A DNA stretch of 64,000 nt from Catonia carolina (taxonomy: Eukaryota > Arthropoda > Insecta > Hemiptera > Achilidae): NCBI GenBank assembly GCA_035578175.1, contig JAQMRL010000012.1:20146671-20210670 (forward strand), given 5' to 3'. The notes beneath the pieces were generated by a model, which was given only the letters and a program-made list of their open reading frames with translations, did no database searches and was not told where the DNA came from. This document shows positions 54,149 to 63,691 of the stretch, one piece after another; within the stretch, counting starts at the first letter, position 1, and every line of letters starts with the position of its first letter. The position numbers and the translations under genes are program-made.

Positions 54149-55012
54149 TTTTTTCCGCTTATATGGTCAATTTTTCCTAATTTACAGATTAGGAAAAATT
54201 TCTTAAAACATTATGTTTGGAGTGTAGCGTTATACGGGAGTGAAACGTGGGTGATAGGGGCTGTAGAAAAGAAGAAGATTGAAGCTTTTGAAATGTGGTG
54301 TTATAGGAAAATGTTAAAGATTAGGTGGGTGGACAAAATAAGTAATTTAGAGGTTCTTAGGCGAGTGGTTGAAAAAATAAGTATATGGAAGCATCTTACC
54401 AGAAGAAGGGATAGGCTAGTGGGGCATATCTTAAGACGTCCAGGTATTGGGCTATCCATAATGGAGGGTAATATTGAGGGAGTTAATTGTAAGGGGAGGC
54501 AAAGATTAGAATATATAAAGCAAATTACAAAAGGTGTAGGGTGTTACTGGTATGTAGATATGAAACGACTTGCGCAAGATAGAACAGCTTGGAGAGCTAC
54601 ATCAAATCAGCGAGAGACTGATGACAAAAAAAAAAATGGTCAATTTTAGACCACGTGAGATACTTTTTCTGGAATCTTTTTTTGGAGTCCAGATTCTCAG
54701 CATTCGTTCACTGAAGGCTATTCTCCTTTCTTGTCCCCTGGTGTTCTGTTTTTGCTCTTCATTGAAACCCTAAAAGTCCTTAATTAGTTGCCTGAATTTG
54801 GTTCGAATTATTCCGGTTTTCTCAACATCCTTTCTGACTTCTTTAAACCATTTATCCGATACCTTAGGTTTATTGTTTAGTATCTTAAATTTGATTTTGT
54901 CTTCCGGTTGTAATTCATTCTATATAAGTTTTCGTACAATTTAGTGTTCTTTTTCTAATCGTTTTCATCAATCGTTCATTTTCCTTGTACAGTTTTACTT
55001 GACCTATGTTTT
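54149..55012 (-). pseudogene. LINE-3 3' fragment split by LINE-1
   Basis: Flanked by AAAGCGTATA at 54139-54148 and 55013-55022. Its 3' tip is at 54149-54174 and the rest at 54636-55012, interrupted by LINE-1 in the CCAATTTTAGACC segment. Confidence 0.8.
54175..54635 (+). pseudogene. LINE-1 3' fragment with 12-bp target duplication
   Basis: ATGGTCAATTTT flanks it (54163-54174, 54636-54647). About 145 codons of the LINE-1 pol C-terminus are readable: QIRKNFLKHYVWSVALYGSE, AFEMWCYRKMLKIRWVDK, VGHILRRPGIGLSIM, DRTAWRATSNQ. One base is lost in the terminal hairpin (CAG-CGAGA-GACTG), shifting the frame before the stop. Tail of about 12 A. Confidence 0.9.
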
Positions 55013-55022
55013 AAAGCGTATA

Positions 55023-55540
55023 CAGAGCGATTCAGGAAGTTTTACCTGCGCTTTCTGAGCTCACTTTACAGGCTAAAAGAAAGAAAAAACTTTATATAAA
55101 CACATGTCTTAAAACGCTTCGGTAGTGAGTTATAGCTAGCGAAATATTTCGCCCGGAACTCAGTACCCTCGGTGAAATGAAGACTTGTTGAAATTCTGAG
55201 AATTTACATTAAGGGGCGAATTCAGTTGTTTATTTTATGGTTTTTAACCTGAAAATTCGAAAAAACAGAAGAAACTGTGCCTAAAAACACGTGTTTTTAG
55301 GTTTGAATTACAATAACTTTGTTAAACCCTAAAAGTCCGTTAGTTGTCGAAATTTTGTATAAATAAAATATACATAAAAGAATATAGAATAATAAATACA
55401 TAAAAGTTAAAAACAAAACTTGTAAAATATTTAATTCTGAACAAAGTACAAAATAAGGCAAGAAACAACCAAATACATATTGTTTTTTACATTAGTACAC
55501 CAATAAAGGGTGATTGATAAAAAAGGTGTTTAGAGAATTG
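55023..55540. other. No gene seen
   Basis: Unassigned. AGAGCGATTCAGGAAGTTTT at 55024 recalls the start of some insect DNA transposons, but no matching inverted end was found. Confidence 0.4.
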
Positions 55541-55544
55541 TTCC

Positions 55545-55625
55545 CCTGATCGGGAATCGAGTGCAGGACCTTTGCCACAAATGCCAGTTGCACCGCACTA
55601 CAGCCTCGGTGTAAACTATTCATAT
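55545..55625 (-). mobile_element. Probable tRNA-like SINE head (S4)
   Basis: On the minus strand, GGCTGTAGTGCGGTGCAACT fits an A-box region and CACTCGATTCCCGATCA a B-box/T-arm. Single copy; no closed acceptor stem. Confidence 0.45.
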
Positions 55626-56185
55626 GAATCTTCCATTCAGTTTGAACTTCAGACAAATGCTAAAGTTAGATCATTATAACTAGAAACTACAGAGAGACTT
55701 GAACATGTGTTTAAAATATTTTTAATGAAGTTGTAAAGGTGTAATATATGAGCTGCCGTAGGAAAAGTTATTCTTAGGCTGAATTTTGCATTCTTCACAG
55801 GCGCCGCTTCTTAACTACTTATTTATATTAAAGTTCTGGTCTAAATGTGACCGATTCGTGTTTCACAAAAACGAATTCCTTTACTACTTACTAAGCCGTT
55901 TTAAATTAATTTATAAATATAATTTTTTTGAAGGTTGCATACTTTTTGTTAAAATTTATTTTTATATTCTATTGTTTTAAAGTTATAAAATTATACCTTG
56001 TTTAATTTCTCACGTATTGACAGATGTATTTTTCTCCAGTATTATTTATATCTCTTCAAATCATTTCTAAATAATAATAAGTTAATTCATTTTTTTGAAT
56101 CTAGATGAGTTTTCAAATTTCTCTGTTCCTATTCACTGAATCATCGCCGGATCTCCATTATAATTCAAAGAATTCCATTCTCAAA
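55626..56185. other. No gene seen
   Basis: Unassigned AT-rich DNA. Confidence 0.4.
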
Positions 56186-56755
56186 AATATGGTGTGAAAC
56201 ATTCACATTACTTTCTCTTGCCAATGTAATACTTAACAATATAACCTAACATCAGTAATAAAATATTAGAAATAAACAAAAAACTAACCTCAAAAAAACA
56301 TAACCTTATTTTAATCGTAAGTGAATGACGCAAAATGAAAATTAACCTCAGTTTGGCTTAAAAATACGGAAAAGCACTCTTTAACGCTAAACTAGGATCT
56401 GTAGGGAAAAATGCTCTAAATAAAAGTTGTAGATCTTTTAATTTCCTATAAATTTTATTGTACACACTTTTGTCGTAAAATGTATACTAAGGCAATCTTA
56501 AAGAATCCATTTTTGTACAGATTTTCATGAAAAAAAATCAGAAAATCTCTGATTACCGCTAAACTAAGCTATAATGCTCTATACAAAAAAGTGTTTAAAA
56601 TGAAAGTTGTAGGATTTTAAATTCTCTACAATTTTTATTATTATATTTTTTGCGCTAAAATGCATAACAAAGCCGCAATTTAAAAAAAAAACAATTTTGA
56701 GAAACCAGCTTTTCCAAAAATTTCAGCAGACATGGCGCCTACCCTATTTTTTAAG
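56186..56755 (-). mobile_element. HEL element, 3' two-thirds
   Basis: ATGGTGTGAAACATTCACA start, two monomers, then CAGCAGACATGGCGCCTACC and break-off. A plus-oriented HEL tip follows. Confidence 0.7.
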
Positions 56756-56766
56756 ATTTATTGTTT

Positions 56767-56819
56767 AAAGATTATTATTGGCTAGAGAAAGTTGTGTGAG
56801 TGTTTCACACCAGATTTTG
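56767..56819 (+). mobile_element. HEL 3' tip
   Basis: TTGGCTAGAGAAAGTTG, perfect hairpin GTGTGAGTGTTTCACAC and CAGATTTTG. Confidence 0.6.
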
Positions 56820-56825
56820 ATTAAA

Positions 56826-57000
56826 ACAAGACACTAGCTTTTACATCTCTACCTCTTCGGTTCTTAAATGCTTCGGTCATACAATTGGACTGACCATGTG
56901 ATAAGAAACAACTATTTTTTGTAACCCTGGAATTAGTATATCGAGTGGAAATAATTTAACACTCCACCTGTCGGTTATAAGCAAGTTCATTAGATATTAC
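56826..57000 (-). mobile_element. RB 5'-half fragment
   Basis: ACACTAGCTTTTACATCTC, CTTCGGTCATACAATTGG and ACACTCCACCTGTCGGTTAT. Confidence 0.65.
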
Positions 57001-57780
57001 CTCTAAAATAGTTGTTTTTGTTCTTATCAATAGTTCCATTTAGCAATGAACAGCTCCACTCGAATCTACGGTACTAATGATAATGTTAATGTATTTTGTA
57101 TAAAAAGAACCATCCTTCTTTCTGAATATTCTATGTGTAGTTTTTTAAGTATAGCGGGAAAATTAGTGGAGTTTACCGAACCTTCTCTATTGAGGAATAC
57201 TCTGAAAGATTTCATGAACAATTCTATTTTCATACCTTATTAGACAAGAAGTATCTTTGTTAATACTATTTTTACACATCATACACTTATTTGCTTTTAC
57301 ACCTGTTAACAACGCATACTTGTTGGCTCTTTTTCAATCATTTACATATACATATATACGTTTACTTAACACAAATATTTCTCATTCGTTTTATTATTAT
57401 TATTATTATTATTATTGTTATTTCTTTGCTGTTTTATTCTTCCTTCTTGTTCATATTTATTAGCCAATATATCTTCATTATTACTCACACTAAAGTATCC
57501 CAGTCATCATACTATCTTTATAAGCATTCACATAATTCACGGTCGTTCTTTCTAAAAAAAATAACGTGTTTGTTTAAATTTCTAAATCTGTTCACACTAA
57601 TTTCTGATTTTTTTTTGTTTTCTTTTCTATTCGTTCGTTTAATTGAAATTTATGTTATTTTTTTACTTAATTTTTTTGTTTTGCTCATTTTATAATCATA
57701 TAACAATTTAACGTAACTATTAAATCCAATCAAAAGATTTGGTGTCAGTAACTCAAAAGAAGGGTGCGGTCATATTAGAT
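57001..57780. other. No gene assigned; (ATT)n run
   Basis: A 65-codon frame at 57046-57243 (ending LLRNTLKDFMNNSIFIPY) has protein-like composition, but I could not recognise it. The rest is T-rich, with an ATT microsatellite at about 57390-57418. Confidence 0.35.
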
Positions 57781-57830
57781 TAAAAATTATGGTGGGAAAC
57801 ATTTTTACGATTTTGTCTTGCCGGTACTGT
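57781..57830 (-). mobile_element. HEL 3' tip, degraded
   Basis: ATGGTGGGAAACATTTTTACG then TTTTGTCTTGCC. Confidence 0.4.
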
Positions 57831-58105
57831 TCCATTTTGTGAATGCCACTCCGATTTTCACTGATTTCTTTTCAATTCTACGTTACTAAACCGAACGAAA
57901 ACTGTAGTAACTGTTATCGGATGGTGATATTAAGTGGGGAGGAAAAACCTTAAATTTTTTGTCGCCCTGAGGAAGTCCGTTTGTGTGTTCTGTCGGGGTG
58001 GACAGAGTTGGTCGATGGCTCTGAAAAGGGCCGGTGAAAACCTTGAGGAATTGGTCTCTAAGGAGACTGGTGGAGGGTGCTACGAGAGCCGTGGCACAGA
58101 TTGGG

Positions 58106-58121
58106 GGCTCTGAAAAGAGCC
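58106..58121 (-). terminator. Histone-type 3' stem-loop match
   Basis: GGCTCTTTTCAGAGCC on the minus strand: 6-bp stem, TTTC loop, the form bound by SLBP in histone pre-mRNA. Flanks (AAGA upstream, CCCAATC downstream) are acceptable, but no purine-rich U7 site is evident and no histone gene is present, so function is doubtful. Confidence 0.35.
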
Positions 58122-58137
58122 TCTTAAAACCTTAAGG

Positions 58138-58510
58138 CCTATTTGCACGACGATAGTTTTAACTGCTAGACTAGCAGCTAGCAAAATAGTGTAATGGGAA
58201 CGAACAACTAGCAGCTAGTTTAGTTAAAGCGCTAGTGATTTTAAACATGTTTTATTTTACTAGCGCTCGTAAGGGAGAAAAATTCACGTGATTGACTAGC
58301 ACTAGTAAACTAGCTCGGTGTAAACGTTTGAAAACGTTCCTAGTTACTAGTGAGCTGTACTTTGTACAGCATTACAACAACACACAACACATATTTCACG
58401 TATGTCTTAGATCACTGGCATTAATTAACTAGCTTCGTGGGAACTGTCACCTTTGCGCTTGTAAGTCCTGCTAATACTAGCAGCTAGTAAACTAGCATCT
58501 GTGGAATAGG
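58138..58510 (+). mobile_element. CTAG-rich inverted-repeat element D (373 bp)
   Basis: Ends CCTATTTGCAC and complement of CCTATTCCACAGATGCTAG. More than a dozen CTAG tetramers, arranged as subterminal inverted repeats such as AGCAGCTAG. Matches 53275-52016 in opposite orientation. No clear target duplication and no protein. Confidence 0.6.
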
Positions 58511-58642
58511 TCTATAGTGAATTTATCCTTAGAAGGACAGTTGGGTTAGTCTCGGAAGAGACTAATGAAGCTAGCGCGTGGCTGCGGCTTCTGAGACGCT
58601 GCTACATGAATTCCCAAAACATTTTCCGTGCAATTTTTTAAA

Positions 58643-59558
58643 AATTTGGTGTGAAACACCCATACGATTTTCTCTTGCTGATGTAGATAATGGCCCATAT
58701 AACCTATGTTTATTCATGACATTATGTAAAATGAAAAACATAACCTAATTTTAATCGTGGGTGAATGACACAAAATGAAAATCAACCTCTGTAGAGCTTA
58801 AAAATACAGAAAATCAGTAATTGCTGCTAAACTAAACTATATATAGAAAAATGCATGAAATAAAGGTAGTAGGTTATTTAATTTCCTATAACTTTTGTTA
58901 TTACACTTTTGTCGTAAAATGCATAGACTACTACTACTACGGCCTCAGTCTAAAGAAAAATCCAATATCTTCACCGATTTTAATGGAAAAATACAGAAAT
59001 TCACTAATTGACGCTAAACTAACCGTTGTACAAAAAAATGTTTGAAACAAAAGTTGTAGGTTTTTAAATGTAATTAAACAACTTTAATTATATATACAAT
59101 TGTTCTAGAATGCAAATTATGGCCTTAATCTTAAAAAAAATGTCCTACGAGATTACAGGCTAATTACTGACTTCTGCAGATATGGCGCTTAATCTACCTT
59201 GTAGAGTTTAAAAAATGTAGTAGATGAGGCGATTTAAAGAAAAATCGTTGGAGCCGTTTTTGAAAAACAACGCAAAAAAAGTGAAAAATTACATGAATAT
59301 AGGGCCTACTACTACTTCCGGTAGACTCATGTTGAAAATGTTCGTGTCGGGTCCTGTAGTGGTATCGAACTCAAGTTCAAAGTTGTAGCTTCGTATTATA
59401 TTCCGTTTTTGAGATATTTTGTTCACACTCACACCAATCGCTTAAAAGCTGTTTTTTAAGAGGGTCTGAAAGCGTATATCTGGTGAAAACTCGATCTATA
59501 AAAATCGATATGAAACAATACTTTCCTTTCCTATATATTCATATAGGACAAGAGAAAC
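58643..59558 (-). mobile_element. Full-length HEL element
   Basis: From TTTGGTGTGAAACACCCATA to CATATAGGACAAGAGAAACT. Two monomers; TAC repeats have expanded at about 58927-58940. TAGGGCCTA at 59300-59308 is inserted relative to other copies. Confidence 0.75.
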
Positions 59559-59584
59559 TAAAAACCTGTGTTTACCACATGTGC

Positions 59585-59650
59585 AAAGCCCTACGAATTT
59601 CAGCAGACATGCCGCCTATCCCATCTTGTAAAGCACAAAAATTTAGAAAA
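59585..59650 (-). mobile_element. HEL internal fragment
   Basis: ATTTCAGCAGACATGCCGCC and CATCTTGTAAAGCACAAAA. Confidence 0.5.
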
Positions 59651-59883
59651 TTTAAAATTACCGAGAAAAAACCACTATTCCGTAATTAGACTGGCTTATG
59701 ATACCAAACTGGTTACTTTACTGTACTCCTCACTAATCCGCTTTGCGGTACTATACGGTACAGTAAGCAGAGTCTGACAAACAAGGCTCATCGATTAGAC
59801 TATAGGTACATCCCACAACTTCAGTTTCAAGTTGAAAATTACTTCTTTTTTATAAATATATTTTTTAATTTGTTTACTTTATT

Positions 59884-60042
59884 TAAAGTCGCATCAACAG
59901 CTCGGTCATTAGCGACTACGGTGGGATATGAACAGTGGGGTTTCACCTCGTGAAAATTTTCAGACCCTTGCCGGGAATCAAATCTGGGACCTCAGCGTGG
60001 TAGGCTAGCGCGCTACTACTACGCTACGGAGGTGGCCAAATA
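59884..60042 (-). mobile_element. tRNA-derived SINE S2
   Basis: On the minus strand: GGCCACCTCCGTAGCGTAGT, CGCGCTAGCCTACCACGC, a B box degraded to AGATTTGATTCCCGG, then the S2 body ending GATGCGAC. Closest to the copy at 11100. Confidence 0.75.
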
Positions 60043-60467
60043 TATTTTAATCGTTTCAGATGAACCTGGTTGTTGTTAAAACCTAAATATCGGTTAACCC
60101 AGGTATCGGTTGATCGAGTCGGATAAACGGAAGTTTGTTGTGTGTTTAAAAAGCAGACAGGCAATTTATCTAACCTAACTCTTAGTTGATATTGATTGAA
60201 ATAATATATTTTTAAAAAGGAAGTTTAGTTCTTGTGTGTTATTTGTATCAATAAAAAACTTCAACCGTATAACAAATGTGACCCAATTGTAAAAGTCACA
60301 TCTTTCATTAATATCGTTTACTGTAATTTTTACTACTACTACCGTATTAATAAATGTGTGTGTTTGTGTGTGTGTGAATTATTTAATGTATCAACGCTTA
60401 CTGAAATATATCTGGCTCGACAAACGATGTTGATGTTCTCGTGGATTTTCAATAGGTAGATACAATG
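60043..60467. other. No gene seen; short GT run
   Basis: Unassigned. GT microsatellite at about 60354-60376. Confidence 0.4.
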
Positions 60468-61408
60468 GGGGAACCGACATGAACATTTTCATCAAAATCG
60501 GTCAATCGAAAGTAGCAGTTTATTCGTGAGATTTTCTCAAAAACGGTTTAACTTTTTTTTAAATCACCTCTTACTAAATTTTTTATGCTCTATAAGATAG
60601 GGTAACTGCCATGTTTGCTGAAATTCTTGGGGTTATGCTCTCGTCGTCATGAATGTGGTTTTTAAGATTGCGGCCTTAATATGCATTAGGACGAAAAAGT
60701 AATATTAATTAGAGTTGTAGGAGATTAAAAACCTACAACTTATTTCAAGCGATTTTTTTTTGTGCAATGTGTTAATAAGTTTAGCTTCAGTTAGTGATTT
60801 TCTGTATTTTTCTCATAAAAATTTATAAAAAATGGGACTTTTTTAAGATTTCTACCTTATGTAGTCAAAATTGTACAAAATTAAAAATCGACAACTTTTA
60901 TTTTAAGGATTTCGTTCTACATAGCCTAGAGTAGCGTGAATTAGTAATTTTCCGTATTATTAGTTTGTACAGAGATTGATTTTCATTTAGCGTCAGTTAC
61001 TTATGATTAAAATATAAATTAATCAGGTTGTTAAATAGTTCTGTTTCTTATCACATGGTCAGCCAATTATATGGGCGAAGCATTTAAAACAGGAAAGTTA
61101 GAGGTGTAAAAGACACTCTTCTGGGAATAATGAATTTCATTATATATGTGGTGAATGAAGTAAAGGTGTCATTTGCAGGGTGGAAAGTAGATATTTTTCA
61201 GAGGGTCTGTGACATGCTGGTAAGCATACTTTTTCACTCAGTGAGGAAGATAATGGTAGACCTTCGCATTCCTCGTTTTACTTAGTAAAACCTTTAGAGT
61301 TTCAAACCAGCCTTTCGGCTGTTGACCTAAACAACAATGATTAAATATAGATTATATTTTTCATAATTTACAATGGCAAGCGAAAGTTGTGTGTTTCAAA
61401 ACATATTT
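60468..61408 (+). mobile_element. HEL element, 5'-truncated, split by RB
   Basis: Starts at GAACCGACATGAACATTTTC, then AGATAGGGTAACTGCCATGT and two monomers to 61026; resumes at 61340 with the 3' end CAATGGCAAGCGAAAGTTG. Confidence 0.65.
61027..61339 (+). mobile_element. RB repeat inside HEL
   Basis: 5'-truncated at AAATAGTTCTGTTTCTTATC. Ends CAGCC-TTTC-GGCTG, TTGACC, TAAACAACAA. Confidence 0.75.
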
Positions 61409-61409
61409 T

Positions 61410-61674
61410 TAATATTGCGGACTTATTAGCACTTTACGATAAAAATTGGTAAAGTTATAGAAAAAACTACTTTTGTTACAAAGATTTTTTTTATAGAGCT
61501 TAGTTTAACATCAGTGATTTTTCGTATTTCGCTCATCAATACTGTATCAAAGTCCAGTAGAGCTTGATTTTCATTTAGCGTCCGATTCACTTATGATTAA
61601 AATCAGGTTATATTCTTCATTATTTACATTGGCAAGGGAAAGTCGAGTGATTGTTTCATACTAGATTTTTTAGA
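61410..61674 (+). mobile_element. HEL last monomer and 3' end
   Basis: GCGGACTTATTAGCACTTTA to GGCAAGGGAAAGTCGAGTGA and ACTAGATTTTTT. Directly follows another HEL 3' end, giving a head-to-tail pair. Confidence 0.6.
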
Positions 61675-62359
61675 ATAATTCTTGTATTTTAGCACAAAAT
61701 TTTTATTTGAATCTCCCGAATCAGGTCGTTAATAAGACTAACTTGTCATGATCCGTGTATGAATTAATAAAGGAAGATGTAGAAGTTTTATAGAAAGAAT
61801 AACATGTTAATATCAATTCGTCACACCTTCGGATTCATACGTACCTTCAATGTAGAAGAAATATATAAAGACAGAAAACTAGTTTACCTGCTTTAAATAT
61901 ACCATTTGAAATCGAACTAGCTGTTTCATTTTAACTGTAGGCAAAAATATACATATTCTATTCGAATGACTCACACGTAACTTAAATAAAAAAAGAAAGA
62001 AAATCATTTTGAATGAACTTGTTACAGTTTATGGCGTTTCTCGTTCAAGTTACCCAAGCAAAAGTGCGTAGTACATATGCTATCGTTAAAATGTGTAGGA
62101 AGACTTGCTTGTTTTTTTCAACACATACATAAACGGTTTTTTATACACAAACACGCATAGTTTAATATAATTTTTTGAATGTATTATGTATTTCAGTATT
62201 CTTATTCGACCTTGAAATGTAAACGATGTGCGTAAATACATAAAAAATATTTATTTATTTAATAGTTTTAAAATCGTTTAATGAGAAACGCTACTGAATA
62301 TTTTAGAAGAATTTGGAGTAGACTTAAAAACAACGACAGTCATTTAGGAAACATTAACA
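61675..62359. other. No gene seen
   Basis: Unassigned AT-rich DNA. Confidence 0.4.
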
Positions 62360-63365
62360 CAAACACGATCAAAATAAAAATCTCTAGGAGGAATTTTCTC
62401 ACGTTTCAAATTAAAAATGTCGTTAGGCTGGGTGGTGGACCGTCACCGGTTCTTTTTAACTATGTGCTGGAGAGGACGTTATTCAGGAATGGTCAATGGA
62501 ACTTGCCATTAAAGAATTGTTAAACCAAGTACGCATTGGAGGATCAAAGAACGGTATAAAGATAAACTGTCTTGCTTTTGCAGACCACCTAGCAATCTTT
62601 TCTAGGAACATTGAAACAACAATAAAAGTAATCAACGTGTTAAAAGAACAAGCAGAAAAAGCAGGATTACCGATTTCCTTCGAGAAAATTTGATACATAA
62701 CGAACATCAAAACAGTCCCGTGTCACCTGAAGACACATTACAGAAAGATTTGGAAAGTTGATAGATGAAGACCAGTGAAAAGGAAGTGGAAAACAACAGA
62801 CAAGGAAAGAAAAGATGACCGGTGCACTTCGAGGAACTTACCACTTGTATAAAAAGAAAGCACTCAGCACAAGCCAAGATTAGATATTATAACTGTGATA
62901 AAACTTGTGTATCTGTACGCGAGTGAGTTCCTTAGAATGAACGGGAAGATTGGTCTAAAAGAAACAGAGAAATTTGAGAGAAAAATCCTCCGCAAGATAA
63001 CGGGTCCAAACATAATGGACGGACATTATAGGTTACGAGATCGACAAGCACTGTACAAGGAAAATTAACGATTAGTGGAAATGATAAGAAAAAGAAGACT
63101 AAAATTCTACGGATCATGTACTGTAGAATGGATGACAACCGGTTGACAAAAAAAAATGTGTAAGACATTGAATAGTAGACCTAAGGTATCAGATAAATGG
63201 TTTAAAGAAGTCAGAAAGGATATTAAGAAAACTTAATGAACTGAACCAAGTACAGGCAACTAATTACGGACTAAAAACGGGCTTCCGGAAGAGAAAAACA
63301 GACCGGCTGTGCAGAAGAAATTAGAAAAGTAAATTGCGGATGAATGCTGAGAATGTGGGCTATGT
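62360..63365 (+). pseudogene. LINE-3, longest copy (reverse transcriptase remnant)
   Basis: Plus-strand pol remnant in several frames. GGGPSPVLFNYVLER is the (R)QGDGLSPVLFN motif; GIKINCLAFADHLAIFSRN is the active-site box with FADD changed to FADH; then KVINVLKEQAEKAGLPISFE, a TGA, the KIGLKETEKFERKILRKITG region, RLRDRQALYKEN-like, and RMDDNRLTKK. Stops and frameshifts throughout, so inactive. It anchors the identity of the other LINE-3 fragments. Confidence 0.8.
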
Positions 63366-63383
63366 TATCAACATAGGAACAAT

Positions 63384-63536
63384 ACAAACATAGGTAGGAA
63401 CAAGTATCTCTTACTTTTACGTAAGGCCTCAAAAACTTTATGTATAAGGCGTTTTTACAACTTAGCACCCAAGCTGCTTAATCTGCTGCTCTCTTTACAA
63501 CAGAAGTATACCGGATATCGTAAAGTTAAAAAATAG
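63384..63536 (+). pseudogene. Possible C-terminus of an L2/CR1-like pol
   Basis: A 50-codon frame to a stop: KASKTLCIRRFYNLAPKLLN, LLLSLQQKYTGYRKVKK. The pattern R-x-F-x-x-L-A-P-K-L-x-N-x-L, then a spacer and F/Y-K-K is the very C-terminus of several non-LTR pol proteins. Short, so tentative. Confidence 0.4.
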
Positions 63537-63691
63537 AGTAATTATATTATTCTAGCTATTGGAAGTAAGGAGAGAAGCTGTAGAAACAAAGGCTACTCCA
63601 GGAATCCAATAATTTGGACTGATGATTGGGTTTAATAGTTGCAAATAAATTCTTATGATTTGCATATTTTTATGTTTTGTTTGTATATTTA

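Larger units (their letters stand above)
57990..58610 (-). other. Hairpin-rich unit, tandemly repeated, two histone-type stem-loops
   Basis: Unit order on the plus strand: GGCTCTGAAAAGGGCC (58017-58032), AAAACCTTGAGG, GTCTC-TAAG-GAGAC (58054-58067); then GGCTCTGAAAAGAGCC (58106-58121), AAAACCTTAAGG, element D inserted at 58138, and TTAGTCTC-GGAA-GAGACTAA (58546-58565). The complement of the third, GGCTCTTTTCAGAGCC, is identical to the canonical metazoan histone mRNA 3' stem-loop, and that of the first (GGCCCTTTTCAGAGCC) also fits. No histone coding sequence lies upstream on the minus strand. Confidence 0.45.

Noticed and set aside
57046..57243. 65-codon frame with protein-like composition
   Set aside because: I could not match it to any family; noted under the intergenic entry rather than called as a gene.
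57291..57695. Hydrophobic 134-codon frame
   Set aside because: Runs through an ATT microsatellite and T-rich DNA; the Ile/Phe-rich protein is an artefact of base composition.
59640..59780. LYSSLIRFAVLYG-like frame as a LINE pol piece
   Set aside because: The short motif resembles a reverse transcriptase region, but it is too short and lacks flanking motifs to support a call.
4352..61674. HEL repeats as a CRISPR array
   Set aside because: The repeats are dispersed, of mixed orientation, hundreds of bp long and diverged, with no regular short repeat-spacer pattern.
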